From Giesbergeria sp. (GTDB taxonomy: Bacteria; Pseudomonadota; Gammaproteobacteria; Burkholderiales; Burkholderiaceae_C), in NCBI GenBank assembly GCA_023150295.1, contig JAKLLE010000003.1, positions 26,836-90,835 on the forward strand: 64,000 nucleotides of DNA. The letters are read 5' to 3'. Position 1 is the stretch's first letter, and each line of letters starts with the position of its first letter. A program made the position numbers and the translations under genes. Of this stretch, positions 36,721-46,921 are shown piece by piece. The notes under the pieces were generated by a model that saw only the letters and a program-made list of their open reading frames with translations, did not search any database and was not told where the DNA came from.

Positions 36721-38873
36721 CACTCCAGCACTGCCCGCAGTTGTCGCGTGGTGGCGGACAAGCGGCGCGTGCCGATCTGGGCCAGGTTGTTCATCACGGT
36801 GAGGGCGGCCTGCGGGTGCTGCTGGGCCCAGGCGTCGAAATCGGCACGGGCCAAACGCACCAGGCGCGCCTTGCCATGCTCGGTGCCCGCGCAGGCGGTG
36901 CGTGGCGCGCCGCTGAGGAAGGCCATCTCCCCGAACGCCATCCCCGGCCCCACCGTGGCCAGGCGCAGGCCGCTGCTTGCGGGCCAGTGGGTCACCAAGG
37001 TGATGTGGCCCGACTGCACGACCAGCAGGTCGCGGTCGGTATCGCCCGCCGCAAACACAATGCCGTGCGCTGGCGCCCCCTGCGGGCGCAGCAGCCCTTC
37101 GAGCGCCTGGCGCGCCTGGGTCGGCAGGCCTTCCCCGATTTCTCCGAGCGGATCGCTGTCGGAATGGCGCACGCGCAGGTGCTGCGGACGTAGCGCCAGG
37201 ATGGCCGCCTCGGCCCATTCGAGGGCACGGTCCAGGTCGGCAAAGCTGCGCACGGAGCTGCCCACCTGCGCTGCCGATACCGCGTCGAGCGCGGCCACCG
37301 CCACCGCGATGCCCTGCTGCTCCAGGTCGCGCACCAGGGCGCGCAGTTGGGCCAGCGCCGTGCTGTCCCAGGCGGGCACACGGCTGGCGTCCAGCACCAC
37401 CCAGCGGTGCCGGGGCTGCAACAACAGGCGCACCTGCTCCGACAAATGGGCCGCCACGCCAAAGGACATGACGCCCTGCAGCTCGAACACCGCCACCTGG
37501 TTCATGCGCGGCGCAATCCAGCCATCCGTCACCGCACGGCGCAGGCGCCGCGAGCGCAGCTCCCCGTCCATGCGCACATGGCGCAGCACGGTGGTGGCCG
37601 AATCGTGCAGCAGCACAAACGTGGCCACCACCAGGCCGGCCACCAGCGCCACCACCCCGCCAAACACCGCAAACACCAGGGCCACCAGCCAGCTCTGTGC
37701 CCAGGTAAAGCGCGCCTGGCGCGCGTACTGGCTGGACCACATCAGGCCCGGCACCTGCAGCAAGCCCGCCAGCACCAGCCCCCCCGCCAGGCAGGCCATG
37801 GGCACCCAGGGCAGCCACCAAGTGCCCGTGAGTGCCACCCCCAGCATGATGGCCGCATGCCAGCGCGGTGCTTGCAGCGAAGGCTTGTCCTGCGCCAACA
37901 CAATGCGCGAGCGCGAAGCGCTGGTGGATGCGGGAATCATGCCCACGAGCGCGCACAGCGCGCCCAGCAGGCTCTCGCGACGCAAGGCGGCGTTGGCGTC
38001 CACGCGCAGGCCGTGGTCCAGCTCCAGCTCCTGGTGGAACACCAGCACCTCCAGGCTGTTGACCAGGGCCATGAGCAAGGCCATCACCACCAGCGCCTGG
38101 CCATGGCGGTCCGCCAGCGCCATCCAGGGGATCCCGCTCCAATCGGGCCACAGCGGCCCGGCAAAGGCGCTGGGCTGCACAGCGGCGACAAACACATCCC
38201 CCAGGCCTGCGCCCCAAAAACCTGCCAACGCCACCCCCACAGACACCACCGCCACCGCCGTGAGCAAGCCCGGCATGCGTGGCCAGCGCCCGCGCAGCCA
38301 CCAGGCCAGCGCCGCCACCCCCAACGCCGCCAGGGCATGCCAGGCCGTGCGTGCATCCCCCAGCGCGCCGCTGCCAAAGCCATTGCGCACCTGCCCCAGC
38401 ACCATGGACAAGCCCACCCCGGCCGCAAAGCCATGCGTGACCGAAATGGGCAAAAAGCGCGCCACCGACGCCAGGCGCAACACCCCCAGCAGCCACTGAA
38501 ACACAAAGGCCAGCGCCACCGTGGCACCGGCCACGGCCAGCACCTGGCGCGCATTCAGCCCCAGTCCAGGCGCTGCGCCATGCACGGTGGCCAGCACCGC
38601 CGCAAACAGCAGCGCCACCACCGTGGTGGGCGCGTACACCACCCCTGCACGGGGCGCGGCCAGTGTCAGCAACAAGCCCGGCAAGGCTGCCGACCACAGC
38701 GCCAATGCCGCCAGCGAGTGGTCTGCCGCCAAAGGCGCAAACGCCAGCAGCCCCAGGCCCACTGCATGGGGTACGGTGACAGCGGCGGCCGACCATGCGG
38801 CAGCAACGCCGGTGGCACCGGCGGCTGGCGACGCAGTCGTTGTGTTGGCGGGAACATGCTGCATGGGCCGCAT
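36720..38873 (-). CDS. SulP anion transporter with STAS and cyclic-nucleotide-binding domains
   Basis: A 717-residue fusion. Residues about 20-430 form a SulP/SLC26 membrane core with ten or more helices (SVTHGFAAGVGLSMVLGQ, and GMIPASTSASRSRIVLAQ near the substrate site). A STAS domain follows (about 455-570, with VPAWDSTALAQLRAL). The C-terminus (about 600-717) is a cyclic-nucleotide-binding-like domain with GMAFGEMAFLSGAPRTA, matching the phosphate-binding cassette including its arginine. Transport of sulfate, bicarbonate or another anion may thus be gated by cAMP or cGMP. The substrate is not known. An alternative ATG lies at residue 4. It is divergent from pcp. Confidence 0.88.
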   Translation of the reverse strand: MRPMQHVPANTTTASPAAGATGVAAAWSAAAVTVPHAVGLGLLAFAPLAADHSLAALALWSAALPGLLLTLAAPRAGVVYAPTTVVALLFAAVLATVHGAAPGLGLNARQVLAVAGATVALAFVFQWLLGVLRLASVARFLPISVTHGFAAGVGLSMVLGQVRNGFGSGALGDARTAWHALAALGVAALAWWLRGRWPRMPGLLTAVAVVSVGVALAGFWGAGLGDVFVAAVQPSAFAGPLWPDWSGIPWMALADRHGQALVVMALLMALVNSLEVLVFHQELELDHGLRVDANAALRRESLLGALCALVGMIPASTSASRSRIVLAQDKPSLQAPRWHAAIMLGVALTGTWWLPWVPMACLAGGLVLAGLLQVPGLMWSSQYARQARFTWAQSWLVALVFAVFGGVVALVAGLVVATFVLLHDSATTVLRHVRMDGELRSRRLRRAVTDGWIAPRMNQVAVFELQGVMSFGVAAHLSEQVRLLLQPRHRWVVLDASRVPAWDSTALAQLRALVRDLEQQGIAVAVAALDAVSAAQVGSSVRSFADLDRALEWAEAAILALRPQHLRVRHSDSDPLGEIGEGLPTQARQALEGLLRPQGAPAHGIVFAAGDTDRDLLVVQSGHITLVTHWPASSGLRLATVGPGMAFGEMAFLSGAPRTACAGTEHGKARLVRLARADFDAWAQQHPQAALTVMNNLAQIGTRRLSATTRQLRAVLE

Positions 38874-38931
38874 GCTACGCTGCCCCTGGCTGCCAGGGAA
38901 CCACCCTGTGCGCCGGACTGCCAGCTACACC

Positions 38932-39588
38932 ATGCAACACCCCTCCACAGCATCCACGGCAACCATCGTGCTGACCGGATTCGACCCCTTTGGCGGTGAC
39001 ACCGTGAATCCCAGCACCGCCATCGCGCAGGCCTTGCACGGCCAGCGCATTGCCGGAAACACGGTGGTGGCGGCCCAGCTCCCCACCGCCTTTGGCGCAG
39101 CCCAGGAGCGCCTGCGGGGTCTGGTGCAGCAACACCAGCCCACGCTGGTACTGTGCCTGGGGCAGGCCGGGGGGCGCGCTGCGCTCTCGATCGAGCGCGT
39201 GGCCATCAACCTGGTGGATGCGCGCATTCCGGACAACCAAGGCCAGCAGCCCGTGGACACGCCGGTGCTGGCCCAGGGCCCTGCGGCCTACTTTGCCACG
39301 GCGCCGGTCAAGGCCATGCTGCAGGCCGTGCGCGCCTGCGGCCTGCCGGGTGAGGTGTCGCTGAGTGCGGGCAGCTTTGTCTGCAACGCGGTGTTCTATG
39401 GGCTGATGCACCACCTGGCCCAGTCACACCCCGGTGCACGCGGCGGCTTTGTGCATGTACCCTGGCTGCCCGAACAAGGCACACCCGCCCTGCCTCTGCG
39501 CGACATGGTGCGCGGCGTGCACGCACTGCTGTGGGCGGCGGTGCTGCACCCGCAAGACATTGCCCTGGGCGCGGGCGCCATCCATTGA
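38932..39588 (+). CDS. pcp: Pyroglutamyl-peptidase I
   Basis: Pcp removes N-terminal pyroglutamate from peptides in the cytosol. It has 218 residues. VLTGFDPFGGDTVNPS at the start, the cysteine nucleophile in SAGSFVCNAVFYGLMHHLA (quoted to show Cys) and the histidine in GFVHVPWLPEQ are the C15 peptidase signatures. The glutamate lies in the ERVAINLVDARIPDN region. The ATG at 38932 follows a 58-bp divergent spacer to the SulP gene. Confidence 0.94.
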   Translation: MQHPSTASTATIVLTGFDPFGGDTVNPSTAIAQALHGQRIAGNTVVAAQLPTAFGAAQERLRGLVQQHQPTLVLCLGQAGGRAALSIERVAINLVDARIPDNQGQQPVDTPVLAQGPAAYFATAPVKAMLQAVRACGLPGEVSLSAGSFVCNAVFYGLMHHLAQSHPGARGGFVHVPWLPEQGTPALPLRDMVRGVHALLWAAVLHPQDIALGAGAIH

Positions 39589-39681
39589 GGAACAAGCCCC
39601 CACAGCCCTGGCCACCAGCCGTCAAAGCAGCCCGCCGAAGCAGGCGCTGCGAAACGCCCTGGAGACCGGACCTGCGAAGCC

Positions 39682-42012
39682 TCAGTTGAGGTTCAGCTTG
39701 CCCAAGGAGAACAGCCAGGTTTCACCGCTGTTTTCATCGACCCCATCGTTGTCGTTGACCAGCAGCACTTCGCCACTGGCAAGCACTGCAAGGCCCTCGA
39801 TTTTTTCCACCACAAGGCCTTTGGTGGCGCGCAAGTCGGGCAAGACGTCACGCACCAGGGTTTTGCTGAGGGTGGCTCCATTGGCCACGCCGGTCAGGTC
39901 GATGCGATAGAGCTTCTTGATCCTGGCATCCGGGCCACCCTGGTTGTCACGTTCCACCACCAGGAATCGGCCATTGCCGAGCGCCGTGATGTCCGACAGA
40001 CCCACCCAGCCCTTGTTGGGCGATGTCACTGCGTCGAGTGGGTAAAACATGAACTGCCATGTCTTGGCCGACAGGTCGTAGACACCAATGCGCGCCATCG
40101 TTTCGCCAGCCCAGGCACGCTGGAACGCCACCACCAGCTTGCCGTTGGATTCGGCAATCCCCTCGAAGCCAAAGCGCTGCTGCTTGGCATTGACATCGGC
40201 GGGCAACTGGACGATGTCCTCCACCACACCTGTCGCCGACAGCTTGAACACCAGGTTGGCCGACAGCACAGGGCGGGCTGCTTCACCCACGGTGCCCGCA
40301 CCTTCGGAGGCGATCCAGAAGCCGCCACCCGACGCGAGCGAAATGCCCTCCGGATCCAGGTTGACGCTTCCATCGGCGTTCACCAACGCGGCAAGGTCGG
40401 TGGCATCAAATGCGTTGGCATCTTTGGCGGCTGGCAAAAGGGCCGCCAGGGCGGCAATCTTTCCGTTGGGGTCGGTAATGCGAATCTCGCGTTGGAGGCG
40501 GGCAGGCTTGACGCCGGTGTCTATCTCAAAGATGCGGTTGCCACGGAAAAAGCTGTCGTCAATGCCGTACACCACCGCACCGGAAGGCGCGGCCACCAGA
40601 CCGGACAGCGCAGACCACGGGATCGGCGTGCCATCGGCGCGGTGGGTCGACTGGATCGTCGGGTAGGCGGCCGACGCACTTTGGTACTGGTAGATGTTGA
40701 GCGCCGAGCGCAGGGTGGAGCTGGTTGCACGGTCGTCGTTCTCGCTGGCGGCGATCACCAGATTGCGCGAAGGAATGGCCAGCAGCCCTTCGGGAGCCAA
40801 GGCGGCAGGCAGCACTTGCTTGAACACGGGCTGGTTTTTCTGACCCATGTCGTACACGGCCAGCACGCTGGAGCGCTCGGACGCCACAAACAGGTAGTCG
40901 GTGCCATCAAAACGCCCAAAAGCCACGTTCTCGGGCTCATTGCCCTTGGCATCGGAACGTTTGTCGTTGGTGTGACCTATGCGCGCCACCAGATGTTCAA
41001 GGCTGTTTCCCGCGTCGTAGGCCACGGTACCGTCGGTGTTGAAAATCGTAAAGCCGCGGCTGCCGCCGTTCCAGTCACCCTCGTTGGCCGTGGCAAATTG
41101 GCTGCTGGAAATCCAGGTCACTCCATCGGGTTCCCGCAAACGGTTGGCCTGGGTTTCCGTCAGGCTCACGTTGTTGGGCCTGGGAGCGTCCGTCAAGTCC
41201 ACCTGGCTGAGGGTGACCGCACCGGCGCTGAAATGCCGCGTGACCTTGCCCGAGGGAAGATCGACCAAGGCGATGTGGTTGTTTTCCTGCAGCGTGACCA
41301 CGGCCACGTTGTCTTCGTTGATGGCGACGTACTCTGGCTCCGCATCCTCCGGGACAATCGTCGCCAAGCCCTTGAGTTCGACCACGCGTGTTTTCCAGGC
41401 GGTGGGCGCGCCCACGGTGTCCACGATGGTCAGGTAACCCGAGGGCGCCTGGGGCAGCGCCCCCTTGTTGACCCCCTCGTCGCGCTCGTTTTCAATGACC
41501 ACGGCCACATACTTGCCATCCTTGCTGCGCGCCACGGAATCAGGCTGCCCACCCAGTGCAATCTCCGTGATCAGGCTGCGTTTGGCGATATCCACTACCA
41601 CCAGCTTGCCCGAAGCATTGGTGAAGCTGGCGGAGGTATTGACAGCGACCAGCGCATGGCCTCCCAGCACCGTCACCGACGTTGGCTCACCGCCCATGGC
41701 CAGGTGACCCAGCGCCTTGGGGCTGGCAGGGTCGGTGATGTCCACAAAGCCCACCTCCCCCTTGAGGCTGTTGGTGTAAACCAGTGTCATGCCGTCTTCG
41801 CTGGCGGCAACGATTTCAGCCGCCGTGGGCGTGCTGTCTTCGCATGAGGCCCCCACCTGGGAACAGACCGTGAAAGTGGCCACCCGGTTGAAGAACTTGC
41901 CAGGATTGCTGACGGAAGGAGTGTCTGCTGCACTGTCATCGTCGCCACCACAGGCCACCAAGAGCCCGGACAATGCCACACAAGCCGCCAGTGCCACCGC
42001 TGATTTCTTCAT
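39682..42012 (-). CDS. Phytase/esterase-like beta-propeller lipoprotein
   Basis: A 776-residue lipoprotein. The lipobox is LLVAC with Cys21, followed by an acidic GGDDDSAAD tail, so it is probably retained at the outer membrane. Residues about 50-400 are propeller-like repeats (LVVVDIAKRSLITEIALGGQ, DGKYVAVVIENERDE) similar to the choice-of-anchor I type. Residues about 430-770 match the esterase-like activity of phytase family (DPEGISLASGGGFWIASEGA, RFGFEGIAES, RFLVVERDNQ). It may hydrolyse phosphomonoesters or esters outside the cell; the substrate is unproven. The chosen start gives MKKSAVALAACVALSG. Confidence 0.85.
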   Translation of the reverse strand: MKKSAVALAACVALSGLLVACGGDDDSAADTPSVSNPGKFFNRVATFTVCSQVGASCEDSTPTAAEIVAASEDGMTLVYTNSLKGEVGFVDITDPASPKALGHLAMGGEPTSVTVLGGHALVAVNTSASFTNASGKLVVVDIAKRSLITEIALGGQPDSVARSKDGKYVAVVIENERDEGVNKGALPQAPSGYLTIVDTVGAPTAWKTRVVELKGLATIVPEDAEPEYVAINEDNVAVVTLQENNHIALVDLPSGKVTRHFSAGAVTLSQVDLTDAPRPNNVSLTETQANRLREPDGVTWISSSQFATANEGDWNGGSRGFTIFNTDGTVAYDAGNSLEHLVARIGHTNDKRSDAKGNEPENVAFGRFDGTDYLFVASERSSVLAVYDMGQKNQPVFKQVLPAALAPEGLLAIPSRNLVIAASENDDRATSSTLRSALNIYQYQSASAAYPTIQSTHRADGTPIPWSALSGLVAAPSGAVVYGIDDSFFRGNRIFEIDTGVKPARLQREIRITDPNGKIAALAALLPAAKDANAFDATDLAALVNADGSVNLDPEGISLASGGGFWIASEGAGTVGEAARPVLSANLVFKLSATGVVEDIVQLPADVNAKQQRFGFEGIAESNGKLVVAFQRAWAGETMARIGVYDLSAKTWQFMFYPLDAVTSPNKGWVGLSDITALGNGRFLVVERDNQGGPDARIKKLYRIDLTGVANGATLSKTLVRDVLPDLRATKGLVVEKIEGLAVLASGEVLLVNDNDGVDENSGETWLFSLGKLNLN

Positions 42013-42116
42013 GCGAACTCCAAATGAACAAAAGGCCCCAATGTATGGAGCCCTTGTGTCAGACATATGAAACATCCTGGACAGCCCACTGTCATGGGCC
42101 GCCATCGCTGGCGGTG

Positions 42117-42689
42117 TCAGGCGCGCGGCAGTGTCACCCCGTGTTGCCCCTGGTACTTGCCGCCCCGATCCTTGTACGAGACTTCGCAGACGTCGTCCTT
42201 GTCGCTCTCGAAGAACAGCACCTGGGCGCAGCCCTCGCCCGCGTAGATGCGCGCGGGCAGCGGCGTGGTGTTGGAGAACTCCAGCGTCACGTAGCCTTCC
42301 CACTCGGGCTCGAACGGCGTGACATTGACGATGATGCCGCAGCGCGCGTAGGTGCTCTTGCCCAGGCAGACGGTGAGCACGTTGCGCGGGATGCGGAAGT
42401 ATTCGACGGTGCGCGCCAGCGCAAAGCTGTTGGGCGGGATGATGCAGCTGTCGCCCTCGAAATCGACGAAGCTCTTCTCGTCGAAATTCTTCGGGTCCAC
42501 CACGGTGCTGTGGATGTTGGTGAACACCTTGAATTCGGGCGCGCAGCGGATGTCGTAGCCGTAGCTGCTGGTGCCATAGCTGATGATCTTGCGGCCCTCG
42601 GCCTCACGCACCTGGCCGGGCTCGAAGGGCTCGATCATGCCGTGCTCGGCCGCCATGCGGCGGATCCATTTGTCGCTCTTGATGCTCAT
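42117..42689 (-). CDS. dcd: dCTP deaminase
   Basis: Dcd converts dCTP to dUTP for thymidylate synthesis. It has 190 residues with [36 protein letters not shown] and [19 protein letters not shown], covering the trimer active site. The glutamate in EWEGYVTLE is the catalytic residue of the family. It is the last gene before a repeat copy that separates it from guaD, so it may have its own promoter. Confidence 0.97.
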   Translation of the reverse strand: MSIKSDKWIRRMAAEHGMIEPFEPGQVREAEGRKIISYGTSSYGYDIRCAPEFKVFTNIHSTVVDPKNFDEKSFVDFEGDSCIIPPNSFALARTVEYFRIPRNVLTVCLGKSTYARCGIIVNVTPFEPEWEGYVTLEFSNTTPLPARIYAGEGCAQVLFFESDKDDVCEVSYKDRGGKYQGQHGVTLPRA

Positions 42690-42709
42690 GGTGGAAGGCT
42701 CCTGGCCAG

Positions 42710-42758
42710 TACTACGTTTTTGATAGCTATAGGCGCTTGATCATCAGGCGCAGAGGCC
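42710..42758 (+). repeat. Dispersed palindromic repeat, copy 11
   Basis: Reads ACTACGTTTTTGATAGCTAT, then AGGCGCTTGATCATCAGGCG, then CAGAGGCC. It fills the spacer between guaD and dcd and carries the GAGGCC end. Confidence 0.8.
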
Positions 42759-44042
42759 GTATTTTGCCTGCGAAATGACTGTCTGCTCAACCAGGCGGTC
42801 ATCGCCCAGCACGATCATGGCAAACAGCAACTCGTCCAGGCTGCTGGCCTGGGCCGTGCGGCGCGCCAGCAGAGGCGTAGCCTGGGGGTTGAGCACGACG
42901 AAGTCGCCCTCGCAGCCCGGCTGCAGGTTGCCCACCACGCCGTCCAGCCCCAGCGCGCGCGCCGCGCCCGCCGTGTGCTGCCACCAGAGGTGCTGGGGCG
43001 AGAGGCTCAGGCCCGGCTTGGTCTGCCCCTCGCGCCCCACGGTGTAGGCCGCGAGCATGGTGCGGAACGGCGAGAAGCTCGTGCCCCCGCCCACATCGCT
43101 GGCCAGGCCGTAGGCAAAGCCCGCGCAGTCGGCCGCTTGGTAGTCAAAAAAGCCACTGCCCAGAAACAGGTTGCTCGTGGGGCTGATAGCAGCAGCGGTG
43201 GAGCGCTCGCGCATCAGCACGCGGTCGGCCGCGTCGAAATGGATGCAGTGCGCATACACGGCGCGCCCACGCATCAGGCCAAAGTCGTCGTACACCGCGA
43301 GGTAGCTGCGCGAGCGCGGGTACAGCTCGCGCATCCAGCGCACTTCGTCCAGGTTTTCGGCCACATGGGACTGAATCCACACATCGGGGTACTGGGCCGC
43401 CAGCTTGCCTGCGCCTCGCAGTTGCGCCGGGCTGCTGGTGGGCGCAAAGCGCGGCGTGATGGCGTAGCCCAGCCGATCCAGGCCATGCCAACGTGCGATG
43501 AGTTCCTCCGTGTCGATGAGGCTTTGTTCGGTGTCGTCGCGCACGCCATCGGGCGAATGGCGGTCCTGCAGCACCTTGCCGGTGATCAGGCGCAACTGGC
43601 GCCGCCGCGCCTCGGTGAACAGTGCATCGACCGAGTGCGGGTGCGAGGTGGCGAAGGCCAGCGCCGTGGTCACACCGTTGCGCAGCAGCTCATCGAGGAA
43701 AAACTCGGCCACCTGGGCTGCATAGCCCTCCGCGACAAAGCGCTTCTCGTGCGGAAAGGTGTAGTTCTCCAGCCAGGGCAGCAGGCCCTCGGCGGGCGAG
43801 CCGATGACGTCGGTCTGCGGGTAGTGGACATGCATGTCCACGAAGCCCGGCGCAATGATGCGCCCCGGCCAGTGCGTGACCGGGTGCCCGGCGAACTGCG
43901 GCGCGAGCTGATGCCAGGCACCGGCCGCCTGCACGCGCTGGCGGCCAGAAGCATCAGGGCCAATGGCGAGCAGGCCATCCTCGTCATAGAGGGCCTGGCC
44001 GTCCTCGGAAAAGCGCAACAGGGCAGAGCGGTAGAGGTGCAT
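42744..44042 (-). CDS. guaD: Guanine deaminase
   Basis: GuaD deaminates guanine to xanthine in purine catabolism. It has 432 residues of the amidohydrolase fold. Zinc ligands lie in GFVDMHVHYPQTDVIGSP, QSHVAENLDEV and YAHCIHFDAAD, and the late aspartate is in ASDVGGGTSFSPFRTMLAAY (quoted to show Asp). The chosen start gives MHLYRSALLRFSEDGQ. Together with the adenine/adenosine deaminase and the BMP-type binding protein some kilobases upstream it suggests purine salvage, now split by the bkd operon. Confidence 0.92.
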   Translation of the reverse strand: MHLYRSALLRFSEDGQALYDEDGLLAIGPDASGRQRVQAAGAWHQLAPQFAGHPVTHWPGRIIAPGFVDMHVHYPQTDVIGSPAEGLLPWLENYTFPHEKRFVAEGYAAQVAEFFLDELLRNGVTTALAFATSHPHSVDALFTEARRRQLRLITGKVLQDRHSPDGVRDDTEQSLIDTEELIARWHGLDRLGYAITPRFAPTSSPAQLRGAGKLAAQYPDVWIQSHVAENLDEVRWMRELYPRSRSYLAVYDDFGLMRGRAVYAHCIHFDAADRVLMRERSTAAAISPTSNLFLGSGFFDYQAADCAGFAYGLASDVGGGTSFSPFRTMLAAYTVGREGQTKPGLSLSPQHLWWQHTAGAARALGLDGVVGNLQPGCEGDFVVLNPQATPLLARRTAQASSLDELLFAMIVLGDDRLVEQTVISQAKYGLCA

Positions 44043-44140
44043 GGCTGCAAGCTTACCGGAGCCACACCAACTGGCGCGGCCCAGACCATGGACATCGTGC
44101 AAGGGCCGCCTCGCAGCGATGGGGGCCCCCTCTCCCCCGA

Positions 44141-44213
44141 CCCCTCCCCCGCGAGGGGGGAGGGGAGGTGTTTCCCCCTCTCCCCTGGCGGGAGAGGGTC
44201 AGGGGAGAGGGGG
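44141..44213. repeat. Pair of C/G-tract palindromes between guaD and the E3 gene
   Basis: CCCCTCCCCC and GGGGGGAGGGG (44141-44165) form one hairpin. CCCCCTCTCCCCT (44174-44186) and AGGGGAGAGGGGG (44201-44213) form a second, perfect 13-bp stem. Elements of this CCCTCTCCC...GGGAGAGGG type recur in many proteobacterial genomes. Here they end the E3 transcript region. Confidence 0.7.
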
Positions 44214-44237
44214 CGCCGAAGGCGACACAGGGCAGTG

Positions 44238-45632
<1,395 letters not shown>

Positions 45633-45636
45633 CGTC

Positions 45637-46920
45637 TTACTCCACGAACAGCAGGGCCGGGGTTTCGAGCAGCGCGCGCATGGCCTGGATGAATTGCGCC
45701 GCGTCCATGCCGTCGACCACGCGGTGGTCGAACGAGGACGAGAGGTTCATGAGCTGGCGCGCCACCACCTGGCCGTTGCGGAACATGGGCCGCTCCACCA
45801 TGCGGTTGACGCCGACGATGGCCACCTCGGGGTGGTTGATGACCGGCGTGCTGGCGATGCCGCCCAGCGCCCCCAGGCTGGTGAGGGTGATGGTCGAGCC
45901 CGTCAGTTCCTCGCGCGGCGCCTTGCCACTGCGCGCGCCCTCGGCCACGCGCGCGATGCCTGCCGCGCAGGCCCACAGGTCCAGCGCCTCGGCGTGGCGA
46001 AGCACCGGCACCATGAGGCCGCCGTCGGTCTGCGTGGCTAGCCCCAAGTGCACGGCCGCGTAGCGCGTGACCACGCCAGCCTCGTCGTCGAAGCGGGCGT
46101 TGATCTGCGGAAAATCACGCAGCGCCAGCACCATGGCGCGCGCCAGGAAGGGCAGCAGCGTGAGCTTGCCGCGCGTGGCGCCATGGATGCGGTTGAGCTG
46201 CTGGCGCAGTGCCTCCAGCTCGGTCACGTCCACCTCTTCCACGTAGCTGAAGTGCGGAATGCGGCGCTTGGCCTCCTGCATCTTCTGCGCGATCTTGCGG
46301 CGCAGGCCGATGACGGGGATGGCTTCCTCGCCATGGCGCTCCACATAGGGCGAAGCGCCCTGCCCCGGCGCCTGGCCGCCACCGGCCAGGTGGGCATCCA
46401 GGTCGTCGTGCCCGATGCGCCCAGCCGGGCCGCTGCCGTGCACGTAGCGCAGCTCCACGCCCAGGTCCAGCGCCCGGCGGCGCACCGCCGGCGAAGCCAG
46501 CGGGCGCTCGTCCGCCGTGCGCGGCACCACGGCGGCGCGGGGCGCCGCCGTGGGCCGCGCCGCCGCAGGTGCCACAACGGGGGTAGGCGCTGGAGGCGCC
46601 TCGGATGCTATCAAAACAGTAGCTTCTTGCGCTTGATGGGCGGGCGCCGGAGCCGAATTTTGCTTCAAGTTTCCTTCGCCCTCCACCTCCAGCCGCACCA
46701 GCTCGGAGCCCACGGCAATGGACTGGCCCACGGCGCTGCCCAGTGCCAGCACCTTGCCCGCCACGGGTGAAGGAATTTCCACCGTGGCCTTGTCGGTCAT
46801 CACGTCGGCGATGGGCTGGTCTTCGGCCACCACATCGCCGGGCTGCACATGCCAGGCCACCAGTTCCACTTCGGCAATGCCCTCGCCAATGTCGGGCACG
46901 CGGATCACATAAATACCCAT
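45637..46920 (-). CDS. bkdB: Branched-chain 2-oxoacid dehydrogenase E2 (dihydrolipoyl acyltransferase)
   Basis: E2 forms the core of the complex and transfers the acyl group to CoA. It has 427 residues. One lipoyl domain carries the modified Lys44 in [19 protein letters not shown] flexible linker follows (about 80-140), then an E1/E3-binding domain (about 142-178, [14 protein letters not shown]) and the catalytic domain ending [15 protein letters not shown]. Linker residues about 87-105 ([17 protein letters not shown]) are encoded by a dispersed repeat copy in reverse orientation. Neighbours are E1beta and E3, both within four bases. Confidence 0.95.
   Translation of the reverse strand: MGIYVIRVPDIGEGIAEVELVAWHVQPGDVVAEDQPIADVMTDKATVEIPSPVAGKVLALGSAVGQSIAVGSELVRLEVEGEGNLKQNSAPAPAHQAQEATVLIASEAPPAPTPVVAPAAARPTAAPRAAVVPRTADERPLASPAVRRRALDLGVELRYVHGSGPAGRIGHDDLDAHLAGGGQAPGQGASPYVERHGEEAIPVIGLRRKIAQKMQEAKRRIPHFSYVEEVDVTELEALRQQLNRIHGATRGKLTLLPFLARAMVLALRDFPQINARFDDEAGVVTRYAAVHLGLATQTDGGLMVPVLRHAEALDLWACAAGIARVAEGARSGKAPREELTGSTITLTSLGALGGIASTPVINHPEVAIVGVNRMVERPMFRNGQVVARQLMNLSSSFDHRVVDGMDAAQFIQAMRALLETPALLFVE
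46606..46660 (+). repeat. Dispersed palindromic repeat, copy 12, inside the E2 gene
   Basis: Reads TGCTATCAAAACAGTAGC, then TTGCGCTTGATGGGCGGGCG, then CCGGAGCC. It lies opposite to the gene's direction yet is open in the E2 frame, and encodes linker residues of about 87-105. Confidence 0.8.
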
Positions 46921-46921
46921 G

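Noticed and set aside
37347..38999. A 550-codon plus-strand frame opposite the SulP gene
   Set aside because: Composition is dominated by Gln, His and Arg, as expected for an antisense shadow. The SulP-STAS-cNMP protein has convincing domains on the other strand.
43160..43200. A further dispersed repeat copy in guaD
   Set aside because: A CTGATAGCAGCAG string resembles part of the first palindrome, but its left arm, the AGCGCTT palindrome and the GAGGCC end are missing.
44141..44213. CRISPR array
   Set aside because: There are only two related hairpins, with no regular spacing, no repeated unit with unique spacers and no cas genes.
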